Shown here: positions 56,254-64,000 of the stretch, one piece after another
Numbering within the stretch: the stretch's first letter is position 1
How the letters are laid out: each line of letters opens with the position of its first letter
NCBI GenBank assembly: GCA_020832305.1
Contig: JAFIEV010000040.1
Location: 1 to 64,000 of the forward strand
DNA from: Cyclobacteriaceae bacterium
Lineage (GTDB): Bacteria; Bacteroidota; Bacteroidia; Cytophagales; Cyclobacteriaceae
Direction: 5' to 3'
DNA: 64,000 bases
Notes under the pieces: model-generated
What the model was told of the DNA's origin: nothing
Seen by the model: only the letters and a program-made list of their open reading frames with translations
Database searches by the model: none
Program-made: the position numbers and the translations under genes

Positions 56254-56745
56254 TCATCGAATCCTGTCAACCGATCTTACAAGTTTTTCATCCCTTCTAA
56301 TAAATCTCACTGCGAGAGAATTAAAGATTAATGCAAGCGCTGACATGAAAAACCCAACCTTATAGTTGCCTTTTACACTGCTGTCAAAAACTCTCTCTGC
56401 ATCAAAGATAATAAATGCAGAAACTGCCAGTGATGCCATAATCAGGAAAGCAGTAGCTGCACATATTTTGGTTTGTACCAAACGGTTTCTATACTGGAAT
56501 ATGTTGTAAAAGGCAAGAACTGCTGCCATTACAGCTAAAAATGCAATATAGATTACATTTTTCTTTTGAAGAATCTCCAGGCCTACTGTAGTGTCTGTCA
56601 CTTTGTAATGTACTACATGCTGTACAGTTACCTCAATCCTTTCACTACCATCTTCTTTGGTTTTATCCCATAGCGGAAAAATTACCATGCAAAACATGGC
56701 AAGGGTAGTTGCCAATAAAAACAATGACTGAATTCTTTGTATCAT
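56254..56745 (-). CDS. DUF4293 family membrane protein
   Basis: 163 residues from ATG 56745 (MIQRIQSLFLLATTLAMFCM), the conserved DUF4293 start; 11 codons further upstream are open. Four hydrophobic helices (about 6-26, 62-82, 93-113, 128-148) with a 35-residue loop after the first. Found in Bacteroidota, often near rho or truA; role unknown. It is divergent from truA. Confidence 0.88.
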   Translation of the reverse strand: MIQRIQSLFLLATTLAMFCMVIFPLWDKTKEDGSERIEVTVQHVVHYKVTDTTVGLEILQKKNVIYIAFLAVMAAVLAFYNIFQYRNRLVQTKICAATAFLIMASLAVSAFIIFDAERVFDSSVKGNYKVGFFMSALALIFNSLAVRFIRRDEKLVRSVDRIR

Positions 56746-56858
56746 GCCTATTCTGTATTTTGAGCAAATAAAAAACAATTAGCACATATTTAAAAGTTTA
56801 AAGCAGGCATATACGATTTATAAAACCAGCTTTAATAATAAAATACAAATTATGATTC

Positions 56859-56866
56859 TAAATTTG
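56859..56866 (+). promoter_or_regulatory. -7 promoter element of truA
   Basis: TAAATTTG matches TAnnTTTG and ends only four bases before the truA ATG, which would give a leaderless message. No good TTG is found 17-22 bases upstream, so support is partial. Confidence 0.45.
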
Positions 56867-56870
56867 CAGT

Positions 56871-57620
56871 ATGCACTACAGGTATTTTGCCGATATATCT
56901 TATAAGGGCACGCAATTTCATGGTTGGCAGTCGCAACAAAATGCAAAGGGTATACAAGAAGTAATTGAAGAAGCCCTGAGTCTGCAATTGCGGGAAAAAA
57001 TTGAAATCATGGCCAGCGGCCGTACTGATAAAGGAGTACATGCCTTACAACAAATAGTACACTTTGACATTCCTAAAGCCTTAGATGCCGAAAGTGATAA
57101 GAATAAACTCAATGCATTCCTTCCAGAGGATATATCTATAAACCAGATTATCCCTGTACAAGCCACTGCCCACGCCAGGTATGATGCGGTGGCAAGAAAC
57201 TATATTTACAAAATAAGTCGTCAGAAAAATCCTTTTTTAAAAGGTTTGGCATATGAATATAAAAAACAATTGGATTTGGATTCAATGCAATCTGCATGTG
57301 ATTTAATTGTAGGACGTCATAATTTTCAAAGTTTTAGTCTTGTAAAAACCAATGTGAATAATTTTTTCTGCGACATTTACGAGGCAAAATGGTTAGAACA
57401 CAATCACTGTCTTGAATTTCATGTGAGAGCCAATCGCTTTCTAAGGGGGATGGTAAGGGCATTGACAGGAACTTTGCTATTGGTGGGTGAAGGTAAATGT
57501 AGTCTTGACAGATTTCAAGGCATAATTGAGAGCAGAGACAGAAAACAAGCAGGCAGAGCCCTGCCTCCGGAGGGTCTTTATCTCAGCAAAATTGAATACC
57601 CCCTGAATGTATTTTTGTAA
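56871..57620 (+). CDS. truA: tRNA pseudouridine(38-40) synthase
   Basis: 249 residues. Catalytic Asp53 in SGRTDKGVHALQQIVHFD (49-66); N-terminal YFADISYKGTQFHGWQSQ and C-terminal RANRFLRGMVRALTGTLL are TruA signatures. Makes pseudouridine at positions 38-40 of the tRNA anticodon arm. The ABC transporter gene follows within six bases. Confidence 0.96.
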   Translation: MHYRYFADISYKGTQFHGWQSQQNAKGIQEVIEEALSLQLREKIEIMASGRTDKGVHALQQIVHFDIPKALDAESDKNKLNAFLPEDISINQIIPVQATAHARYDAVARNYIYKISRQKNPFLKGLAYEYKKQLDLDSMQSACDLIVGRHNFQSFSLVKTNVNNFFCDIYEAKWLEHNHCLEFHVRANRFLRGMVRALTGTLLLVGEGKCSLDRFQGIIESRDRKQAGRALPPEGLYLSKIEYPLNVFL

Positions 57621-57626
57621 TTGAAT

Positions 57627-59387
57627 ATGGAAAAAGAACAAATTAGCGGCAATCTGCTGGACCTGAAAATCCTAAAAAGGTTGTATCAGTATACAAAACC
57701 TTATAAAGTGCATTTTTATAGTCTGGTAGCGCTTACCCTGCTTATGGCTGTACTGGCCCCTACCCGTCCTTACATTGTATCTTATGCCATTGATGATCAT
57801 GTATCATTGGGCGATTATCAGGGATTGGTGAATATGATCATACTTTTGATGATCTTACTGGTAATACAAGGCATTGTACAATATTTACATACATATCTTT
57901 CAGGTTGGCTTGGGCAATATATCATTAAAGACATCCGCGTAAAATTATACCGGCATTTACTTTCCCTTCGCCTTAAATTTTTTGACCGTACACCTATTGG
58001 GCGATTGGTAACCCGTACAGTTTCAGATATTGAAACCCTGGCAGAAGTGTTCAGCGAGGGAATCGCCGCTCTGGTTGGTGACCTGCTGCAAATTGCTTTT
58101 ATCCTGGCCATTATGTTTTATACCGACTGGAAGCTCACCCTTATAAGTCTTTCTACCCTTCCGCTGCTTTTGATTGCAACCTATGTTTTTAAAGAAAAAA
58201 TTAAAGAAGCCTTTAACCAGGTGCGCAATGCAGTTGCCAACTTAAACTCATTTGTACAGGAACATATCACTGGTATGAACATAGTACAGATTTTCAACAG
58301 TGAAGAGAAAGAATACCAAAAATTTAAAGAAATCAACAAGGAACACCGTAAGGCCCACATAAAATCGGTTTTGTATTACTCAGTATACTTTCCTGTAGCA
58401 GAAGTTATTCAGGCATTGGGCATAGGCTTGCTCGTATGGTACGGGGCTAAAGGGGTTATTCAGGAATTTACCACACTGGGGGTACTTATTGCATTTATTA
58501 TGTACATACAGATGTTTTTCAGGCCTATTCGCCTTATCGCTGATCGTTTTAACACCCTGCAAATGGGAGTAGTGAGTTCGGCACGTATATTCAGACTCCT
58601 CGACAATAAAGACCAGATTCCCAATAATGGCAACTTGCGCCCAACCGAATTACGGGGCAATGTGGTATTTAAAAATGTATGGTTTGCTTATGAAGCAGAG
58701 CAGTATGTTTTAAAAGATATTTCGTTTAACGTAAATGAAGGCAATTCATTGGCCATTGTTGGGGCAACAGGGGCCGGAAAGTCATCCATTATAAACCTGC
58801 TCAACCGATTTTACGATATCAATAAAGGAGAAATCCTTATTGATGATGTTTCTATTCAGGAGTATGAACTCAGTGCTTTACGTGAAAAAATCGGCATTGT
58901 ACTTCAGGATGTCTTTCTCTTCTCAGATTCAATTGAAAAAAATATTACGCTGGGCAATCCTGATATCAGCTATGACCATATCATGGAAGCTGCAGACCTC
59001 GTAGGCGCCAGAAAGTTTATTGAACGCCTCCCGGGTGGTTTGTCATACAATGTAATGGAAAGGGGGGCCACACTTTCTGTAGGGCAGCGGCAACTCATAT
59101 CTTTTATCAGAGCTATGGTGTATAAACCAAGAATTATTGTTCTGGATGAAGCCACCTCTTCCGTGGATACAGAGACAGAAGAGATGATTCAGGAGGCTAT
59201 TCAAAAACTAATGAAAGGCAGGACTTCTATAATCATTGCCCACAGACTGAGTACCATTCAAAATGCAGACACCATCATGGTGCTGGATCAGGGAAAAATT
59301 GTTGAAAAAGGAAAACACAGCGACTTGTTGTCAAAAAATGGTTACTATTCACAGCTGTACAATATGCAGTACAAAGAAATTATTTGA
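57627..59387 (+). CDS. ABC-type exporter, fused permease and ATPase
   Basis: 586 residues from ATG 57627 (a TTG two codons before is also open). Six-helix type-1 exporter membrane domain (about 20-315), then the ATPase with Walker A GATGAGKSS, Q-loop IVLQDVFLFSD, signature LSVGQRQL, Walker B IIVLDEATSS and the H-loop IIAHRLS. MsbA/MdlB-like half-transporter that works as a homodimer or heterodimer; lipids or drugs are typical cargo, not determinable here. Its stop codon abuts the convergent OmpA-protein stop with no base between. Confidence 0.93.
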   Translation: MEKEQISGNLLDLKILKRLYQYTKPYKVHFYSLVALTLLMAVLAPTRPYIVSYAIDDHVSLGDYQGLVNMIILLMILLVIQGIVQYLHTYLSGWLGQYIIKDIRVKLYRHLLSLRLKFFDRTPIGRLVTRTVSDIETLAEVFSEGIAALVGDLLQIAFILAIMFYTDWKLTLISLSTLPLLLIATYVFKEKIKEAFNQVRNAVANLNSFVQEHITGMNIVQIFNSEEKEYQKFKEINKEHRKAHIKSVLYYSVYFPVAEVIQALGIGLLVWYGAKGVIQEFTTLGVLIAFIMYIQMFFRPIRLIADRFNTLQMGVVSSARIFRLLDNKDQIPNNGNLRPTELRGNVVFKNVWFAYEAEQYVLKDISFNVNEGNSLAIVGATGAGKSSIINLLNRFYDINKGEILIDDVSIQEYELSALREKIGIVLQDVFLFSDSIEKNITLGNPDISYDHIMEAADLVGARKFIERLPGGLSYNVMERGATLSVGQRQLISFIRAMVYKPRIIVLDEATSSVDTETEEMIQEAIQKLMKGRTSIIIAHRLSTIQNADTIMVLDQGKIVEKGKHSDLLSKNGYYSQLYNMQYKEII

Positions 59388-61469
59388 TCAACGAGACATG
59401 CCAATATTTGTGATAGTGATTTCTACCCTGCGGTTGATTGCCCTGTTTTGTTCTGAATCACTTGGTGCGATTGGCCTTGAACCGCCATATCCTACGGTTT
59501 GAACCCGCCAGGCATCAACTCCGGCGGCCACAAGATGTTCTTTAATATGCAAAACTCTTTCTTCAGACAATCGGATGTTAGCTTCACGGTTACCGAGCCT
59601 GTCGGTATGGCCTGCCAACTCAATGGTTAATCCCGGGTTATCGAGCATCACCCTGATTAATTTTTGCACATAAGGAATTGAAACTTCCAGCAAATCTGCT
59701 TTCCCCTGCTCAAATTGAATATGATCGATGTTTATGACCTGTCCGGGGCTAATGCGCTGTAGAAAAAATTCTCTTCTGATATCTTTGCCGGCATGTATAT
59801 CTACAACAAATTCATCCTCAAAACGGATATAACCTGGCGTCTGTACTTCGAGCGAATACATACCTGATTCTGCCAGTCCGATCTGAAAACTGCCTGTAAG
59901 TTCATCGGCTTGAATCAAACGAGACAGATTATCCCCGCTTTTACCTGTAAGGCTGATCATTGCCTGTATAGGGTGCCTTGTCTGTGCGTCATACACGGTC
60001 CCTTTAAAGGCTATTTCTACCTTTCCCGGCGCTTCATGAATGTCCTTTAGCAGCGCAATGCGATAAATACTTTCAGCATCGCGACGACTGCCTTCCGATG
60101 AGACGAAATAAGCATATCTGCCATCATTGGTTATACTGAAATAAGCATCCCAACTTGAAGTATTAATGGCCGGGCCAATATTTCTGGGCTGTGACCAGTT
60201 CAACCATGTGCTATCGAGCCTGTATGAAAAAAATATATCACTCTGCCCAAAGCCACTGTGTCCCTCTGAAGCAAAATACAAGGTTGTCTGATCCTGTGAA
60301 ATAAACGGAGAAAACTCTGCTGAAGAAGTATTCAAGGTTGTTCCCATGTTTTTTGGTCTGCTGTAGTGATTATACCCTTTTTTAAAACTGATGTATAAAT
60401 CCTGGTCACCCCGTGAATCTTTCCGCTGAAGTGCCATAATGAGCACTTTTCCATCAGGCGATAAAAAGAAATCCTGAAATTCGCTAAAGTTGTAAAAATC
60501 ATCTATTTCAACTTTTTCAGGCACACTCCACCCTTCATCAGTTTTTCTGGAAATAGATACTCCCGGCAAAATAGAACCATCAGGCATATACGCATTGATC
60601 ACCAAAAGACTGTTCCCATCGGGACTGACCGAACATACTCCATTTGAATGTGCATCATTAAAGGGCTTTCCAATATTATGCGCCTTAGACCAGGTTCCAT
60701 TGATCAGGTTAGAATAATAGATATCCTGAGGATCTTCCCTCCCTCCGGTATTACCCGGATAAAACATTCTTGAAAAATACAAGGTTTTACCGTCGTGAGA
60801 TACCAAAGGCTTCGTTTCTGAATACTTGCTGTTGATTTGTTCACTCATTTTTTCCCTCGCCGAAACAAAGGTTAGCTGACGATGGATATTGAAATTTGCC
60901 CCTCGCAATTCAGCACGGATGTCTCCAATATCGTCACAATCACATATGCCAATAGCGTCGATCTGGCTGTTTCCCGGAGCAGCCAAAGTATTTAAACTCA
61001 CCTCTACTTCCCTGACCTTGTATAAAGTACGGGGAAAAGCCAGTACCAGTGTTCTGAAATTATCAGCTGAAGCCGATGCAACACTCTGATAAATCACATA
61101 ACTATATCCTTCCTCATCAATCAACTTTACCTGAGCAATCCGTCCCGGTAGAAAATTTTCAACTATTATGACATTTGTGATAGGTTGAGGCCTGGAAAAA
61201 CCAACGACAAATCTACCTATATCAGCCCGGGACCTAAGCCTGAACGCATTTTTATGCAAGCCCCCGGGAGGAAATGCATCGGGTTCCCCTGGTACCTGAT
61301 GCCCAGACCAGACATTTTCCTGAAAAGCATTCTCCTGATATATGAGCTGAGATGACCACTGAATTTTACTGGTATATGTTGTCTGCGATAAAATTTGAAG
61401 AGGATAGAAAAGCATTACCAACACTATGGCCTGAAAAAAAATCTTCTTCCTGAAACTAATTGGATGCAT
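59388..61469 (-). CDS. OmpA-family envelope protein with PD40 propeller
   Basis: 693 residues from ATG 61469 (21 further codons upstream are open). Signal peptide ends near LQILSQ. Order: a discoidin-like N-terminal domain (about 35-175, ending in GICDCDD), PD40/WD40-like beta-propeller repeats (about 200-480: SHDGKTLYFS, SPDGNSLLVI, SPDGKVLIMA, SQDQTTLYFA, TNDGRYAYFV), a carboxypeptidase-regulatory-like domain (KGTVYDAQTRHPIQAMISL) and the OmpA peptidoglycan-binding domain (IELAGHTDRLGNREANIRLSE). It recalls PorE of the type IX system without the TPR part. Next to a T9SS substrate gene. Confidence 0.88.
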   Translation of the reverse strand: MHPISFRKKIFFQAIVLVMLFYPLQILSQTTYTSKIQWSSQLIYQENAFQENVWSGHQVPGEPDAFPPGGLHKNAFRLRSRADIGRFVVGFSRPQPITNVIIVENFLPGRIAQVKLIDEEGYSYVIYQSVASASADNFRTLVLAFPRTLYKVREVEVSLNTLAAPGNSQIDAIGICDCDDIGDIRAELRGANFNIHRQLTFVSAREKMSEQINSKYSETKPLVSHDGKTLYFSRMFYPGNTGGREDPQDIYYSNLINGTWSKAHNIGKPFNDAHSNGVCSVSPDGNSLLVINAYMPDGSILPGVSISRKTDEGWSVPEKVEIDDFYNFSEFQDFFLSPDGKVLIMALQRKDSRGDQDLYISFKKGYNHYSRPKNMGTTLNTSSAEFSPFISQDQTTLYFASEGHSGFGQSDIFFSYRLDSTWLNWSQPRNIGPAINTSSWDAYFSITNDGRYAYFVSSEGSRRDAESIYRIALLKDIHEAPGKVEIAFKGTVYDAQTRHPIQAMISLTGKSGDNLSRLIQADELTGSFQIGLAESGMYSLEVQTPGYIRFEDEFVVDIHAGKDIRREFFLQRISPGQVINIDHIQFEQGKADLLEVSIPYVQKLIRVMLDNPGLTIELAGHTDRLGNREANIRLSEERVLHIKEHLVAAGVDAWRVQTVGYGGSRPIAPSDSEQNRAINRRVEITITNIGMSR

Positions 61470-61576
61470 AGGTAAAAATCCGCAAAAAATGTTTTTCTTA
61501 AAAGTTTTAAAATAATTTTTCTCCCCCACCAATGTCAGAAATACTTAAATCTGTAATTCTGCTATATTTTGATGGA

Positions 61577-64000
61577 TTATTTTTTGATCAACTTTAAAGT
61601 CTCTGAACCACCCGTTCCCTCCAACCGCAAGGTATATACCCCTGGTAAAAGATTTCCGGCAGGTATTGCCAAATGATCCTCCTGATGGAATCTTTGTACC
61701 CAGACACTTTTACCTGTAATATTGTATAGTGTAATTAGCCCTGATTGGTAATTGGAAAATTGCAGGTGGATCATTTCATGAACCGGGTTTGGGTATAGTC
61801 TTACATTCTTTATCAAAGAACCTGTTTCATCCAACCGGGTAATGCTATATTCAAAATTGGGCGAAAATGACGTGCAATAATATTCGTTCATGACCAGTAC
61901 CTTGTAGTTTCCGGATTTTGAAGGTACGAGAAACCCATTTATTTCACCCAGAGATCGCCCTTCCAAAAACCATTCCCAGGCGATGCCTTCATTTACCTTC
62001 AGGCTGTCTTCTGACTGTACAATTTGCGCGACGGGATAAATAGGGTGATCTGTTACAACGAATGAATAGGGTTTGCTAATGCAAGCAGAGGCAATGTGCT
62101 GCAAAACCAGTCGGTAATTACCCGCCATCAATTGAAGGATTTCCGGGTTTCTTCCAATGGCCGTTGAAGTGTCAGCATTACTAAACCCTGAAAGCCAAAA
62201 GTATCGGTAATCAGGGTAAGAGGCTTCATCAAGAACCACAATGGCAGACCCATTGTACCCGTTGGTACAAAAATTATTAGGACGGGTTTGCACGTCAAAA
62301 AGAAACTCAAAAGGTTCAAATTCAATATTAAAGGCAAGTTCTGTCATGCAGCCCGATACCAGATCTGTCACCTCAAGGGTATAGTCTCCATCTTTTAAAT
62401 GCCTGGCTTCCAAAAAGTTGTTAAGCTCTGCCAATTGCTCCCAATCGTCTGTATACCAGATTATTTGAGCATCATCAGCATTTTGCAGTCCTGACAAACT
62501 GAAGCCAATAGATCCGCTGTATCCCTGTTCGTCAGGGAGGCAGCGCGAATTTTTTATTCTATATTCGATTTCCAGCTCAGGAAGAATGATTTCATCCAAT
62601 ATTTGTACCTGCAATGGATTTGAAGATGTCAGCTGATTAGTTTTATCCCTGGCAATAAAAAAATACTGCCCTCCGCCCAGAGAAGAAAACTCCATCCCTG
62701 AAAATAACATAATGCCGGCGGTGTCGTAGGCTTCGATTACATATTCTACGTCACTTTTACTAAGAACAAAATCCTTTACCTGCCCATTAAATGGTGAACA
62801 GGCAGTATTGTTGGCCGAAATAAATGATTCAATTTTTAATTCAGGCGACGCTCCTTCAACATCAAAATCGTATACATACCAGTACATACAGCCCGTTGAA
62901 ATATGATTAAAACGGACCGAAAATCCTGTTGAGGTTGTAGGTTTTTCAACTTCCAGCATAATGTCATTCGACAAAACATTATCTATTAGTGGGAAACGTC
63001 CTTCGTACCAGGTAATATTCCATTCAGCAGCAGCAACCTTACCATCTATGGTGAGTTTGAGACGGTCTTCATGTATGGTTCCCACTATGGTCAGACCAGG
63101 TTCAGGATTGCTGGCGGCATAAACCATAAACTCCAGGTTATCTGATTTGCAGTTGCTCATGGGATCAGTTAATATCAGGGTATATTTTCCGGCTGCCAAA
63201 CCTTCAATACGAGGCGTTGCAGCAAATGAGTTGGTTTCATTTTTGTACCATGCAAAACGGGGACTAACCCGCTGTTCTCCTATGATTATGGCCTCAGAAA
63301 CATCAATTTTACCGGTATGAATAATCCCGGGGTTACACGTTCTGTCAGGTGAAATTTTAACTTTATCAAAATCAAGCTCAGGAATCATTGGTTCATCCTT
63401 TAGCTGTATCACTAAAGTATCTGATTGGCAGTCGCTTAGATCCTCTCTGGCTACAAAAAGATATATTCCCGACTCCAGACCCGCCAAAGAGAGCCCCGAA
63501 CCAACATTTCTTTTATCAGTAGCAGATTGAATAAACCAATCTCCCTTTAATTTCAGGAGGTCAGAAAATGGCTCTGTTTTCACATCAACTTCTATGCTTC
63601 CATTTCCATTGCCGCAGTTTGTATTTTGGGTGATTGATCGAATTACCGGTGATAAAATGATGGGAGTATGCTCAATAGAACGTTGAATGGGTCCGGCAAA
63701 AAAAGTATCAGATTGATATACCTTCAATGAGTAGTTACCATCTTTCAACAGATTCAAGGTGGCGCCTCTTCCTAACTCCTGATCCTGATCGTCGAACCAG
63801 ATGTACTCAAATTTGCCTTCGCCAATACCCAGCTCAACCAATAAAGAACCAAGACTTGAGTCTTCCCTGCATGAAAAATCATTCTGAACTGTGATTTCAA
63901 AAAAATCCTCAGGCTGACTCGCAATATGAATTCCCGCAGCAATACTTTCAACAGGGACTTTATCCAAATTTTTATCACTGAATTCAATGATTAATGGATC
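61577..64000 (-). CDS. Large type IX-secreted protein with SprB-like repeats, N-terminus outside window
   Basis: At least 807 residues; the frame is open to the last base, so the 5' end is missing. Repeats of about 90 residues, each with a cysteine-rich start (such as TNCGNGNGSIEVDV) and an end of the form LxxGxYxLxVxDxxSxC, resemble SprB repeats of gliding bacteria. The C-terminal sorting domain is NVRLYPNPVHEMIHLQFS...GVYTLRLEGTGGSETLKLIKK, for export by the type IX system and surface attachment. Possibly an adhesin. It is 107 bases upstream of the OmpA-family gene on the same strand. Confidence 0.88.
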   Translation of the reverse strand, partial: DPLIIEFSDKNLDKVPVESIAAGIHIASQPEDFFEITVQNDFSCREDSSLGSLLVELGIGEGKFEYIWFDDQDQELGRGATLNLLKDGNYSLKVYQSDTFFAGPIQRSIEHTPIILSPVIRSITQNTNCGNGNGSIEVDVKTEPFSDLLKLKGDWFIQSATDKRNVGSGLSLAGLESGIYLFVAREDLSDCQSDTLVIQLKDEPMIPELDFDKVKISPDRTCNPGIIHTGKIDVSEAIIIGEQRVSPRFAWYKNETNSFAATPRIEGLAAGKYTLILTDPMSNCKSDNLEFMVYAASNPEPGLTIVGTIHEDRLKLTIDGKVAAAEWNITWYEGRFPLIDNVLSNDIMLEVEKPTTSTGFSVRFNHISTGCMYWYVYDFDVEGASPELKIESFISANNTACSPFNGQVKDFVLSKSDVEYVIEAYDTAGIMLFSGMEFSSLGGGQYFFIARDKTNQLTSSNPLQVQILDEIILPELEIEYRIKNSRCLPDEQGYSGSIGFSLSGLQNADDAQIIWYTDDWEQLAELNNFLEARHLKDGDYTLEVTDLVSGCMTELAFNIEFEPFEFLFDVQTRPNNFCTNGYNGSAIVVLDEASYPDYRYFWLSGFSNADTSTAIGRNPEILQLMAGNYRLVLQHIASACISKPYSFVVTDHPIYPVAQIVQSEDSLKVNEGIAWEWFLEGRSLGEINGFLVPSKSGNYKVLVMNEYYCTSFSPNFEYSITRLDETGSLIKNVRLYPNPVHEMIHLQFSNYQSGLITLYNITGKSVWVQRFHQEDHLAIPAGNLLPGVYTLRLEGTGGSETLKLIKK

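Overview
The window is a piece of a Bacteroidota chromosome, most likely from the order Cytophagales (inference). The signs are type IX secretion C-terminal sorting domains, MopE-type repeats on a giant surface protein, S46 dipeptidyl-peptidase, DUF4293, DUF4295, DUF5522 and HYC_CC_PP family proteins, weak Shine-Dalgarno sites, and promoters of the Bacteroidota type (TAnnTTTG at -7). No rRNA, tRNA or CRISPR array was seen.

Layout. 1-361: end of a ParD/ParE toxin-antitoxin pair. 536-8074 (minus): copper/heavy-metal efflux block of a small HYC_CC_PP protein, a CusA-type RND pump, a TolC channel with an odd Gly/Ser/Met-rich insert, and a CusB adaptor. 8075-9388: AT-rich stretch with a lone sulfotransferase, probably acquired. 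9389-16340: prmC, then a plus-strand run of ribD, free-Met-sulfoxide reductase, arginine deiminase, DPP11-like peptidase, DUF721 protein and plsC. 16464-21803: giant type IX-secreted surface protein. 22186-26609: two bacterial PH-domain membrane proteins, purK-purE and a small orphan. 26721-28463: GT-C-like membrane protein.

28581-31400 is a decayed IS91-like element. It has an intact tyrosine recombinase and a broken HUH-type transposase. The transposase is split by a nested 443-bp composite, a small GIY-YIG nuclease gene framed by two 67-bp, 64/67-identical repeats whose ends are themselves inverted repeats. The same transposase also carries two copies of another, roughly 20-bp hairpin element in opposite orientations. 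This nested set is the most unusual part of the window.

31470-33431 (minus): rpmB, rpmG, DUF4295, ftsY and a DUF5522 protein. 33610-36572: ornithine aminotransferase, an exported hypothetical, tadA and superoxide dismutase. Then come an orphan ECF sigma factor, glutaryl-CoA dehydrogenase, a MORN-repeat/beta-barrel fusion, an S41 peptidase and a nucleoside hydrolase lipoprotein. 44522-50529 (minus) is a fatty-acid beta-oxidation operon, marR-fadN-fadA-fadE, with two near-identical 14-bp perfect palindromes upstream that look like MarR operators. 50865-53091 (minus): trmN6-like, rnhA, marC, aroQ. 53150-59387 (plus, mostly): xerD, a helical-repeat hypothetical, truA and an ABC exporter. 59388-64000 (minus): a PD40/OmpA envelope protein and the C-terminal part of a large SprB-like secreted protein that runs off the window.

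Together the genes suggest an aerobic, peptide- and lipid-using heterotroph. It exports peptidases and surface adhesins, oxidises fatty acids and lysine/tryptophan-derived glutaryl-CoA, and turns over arginine through arginine deiminase and ornithine aminotransferase.
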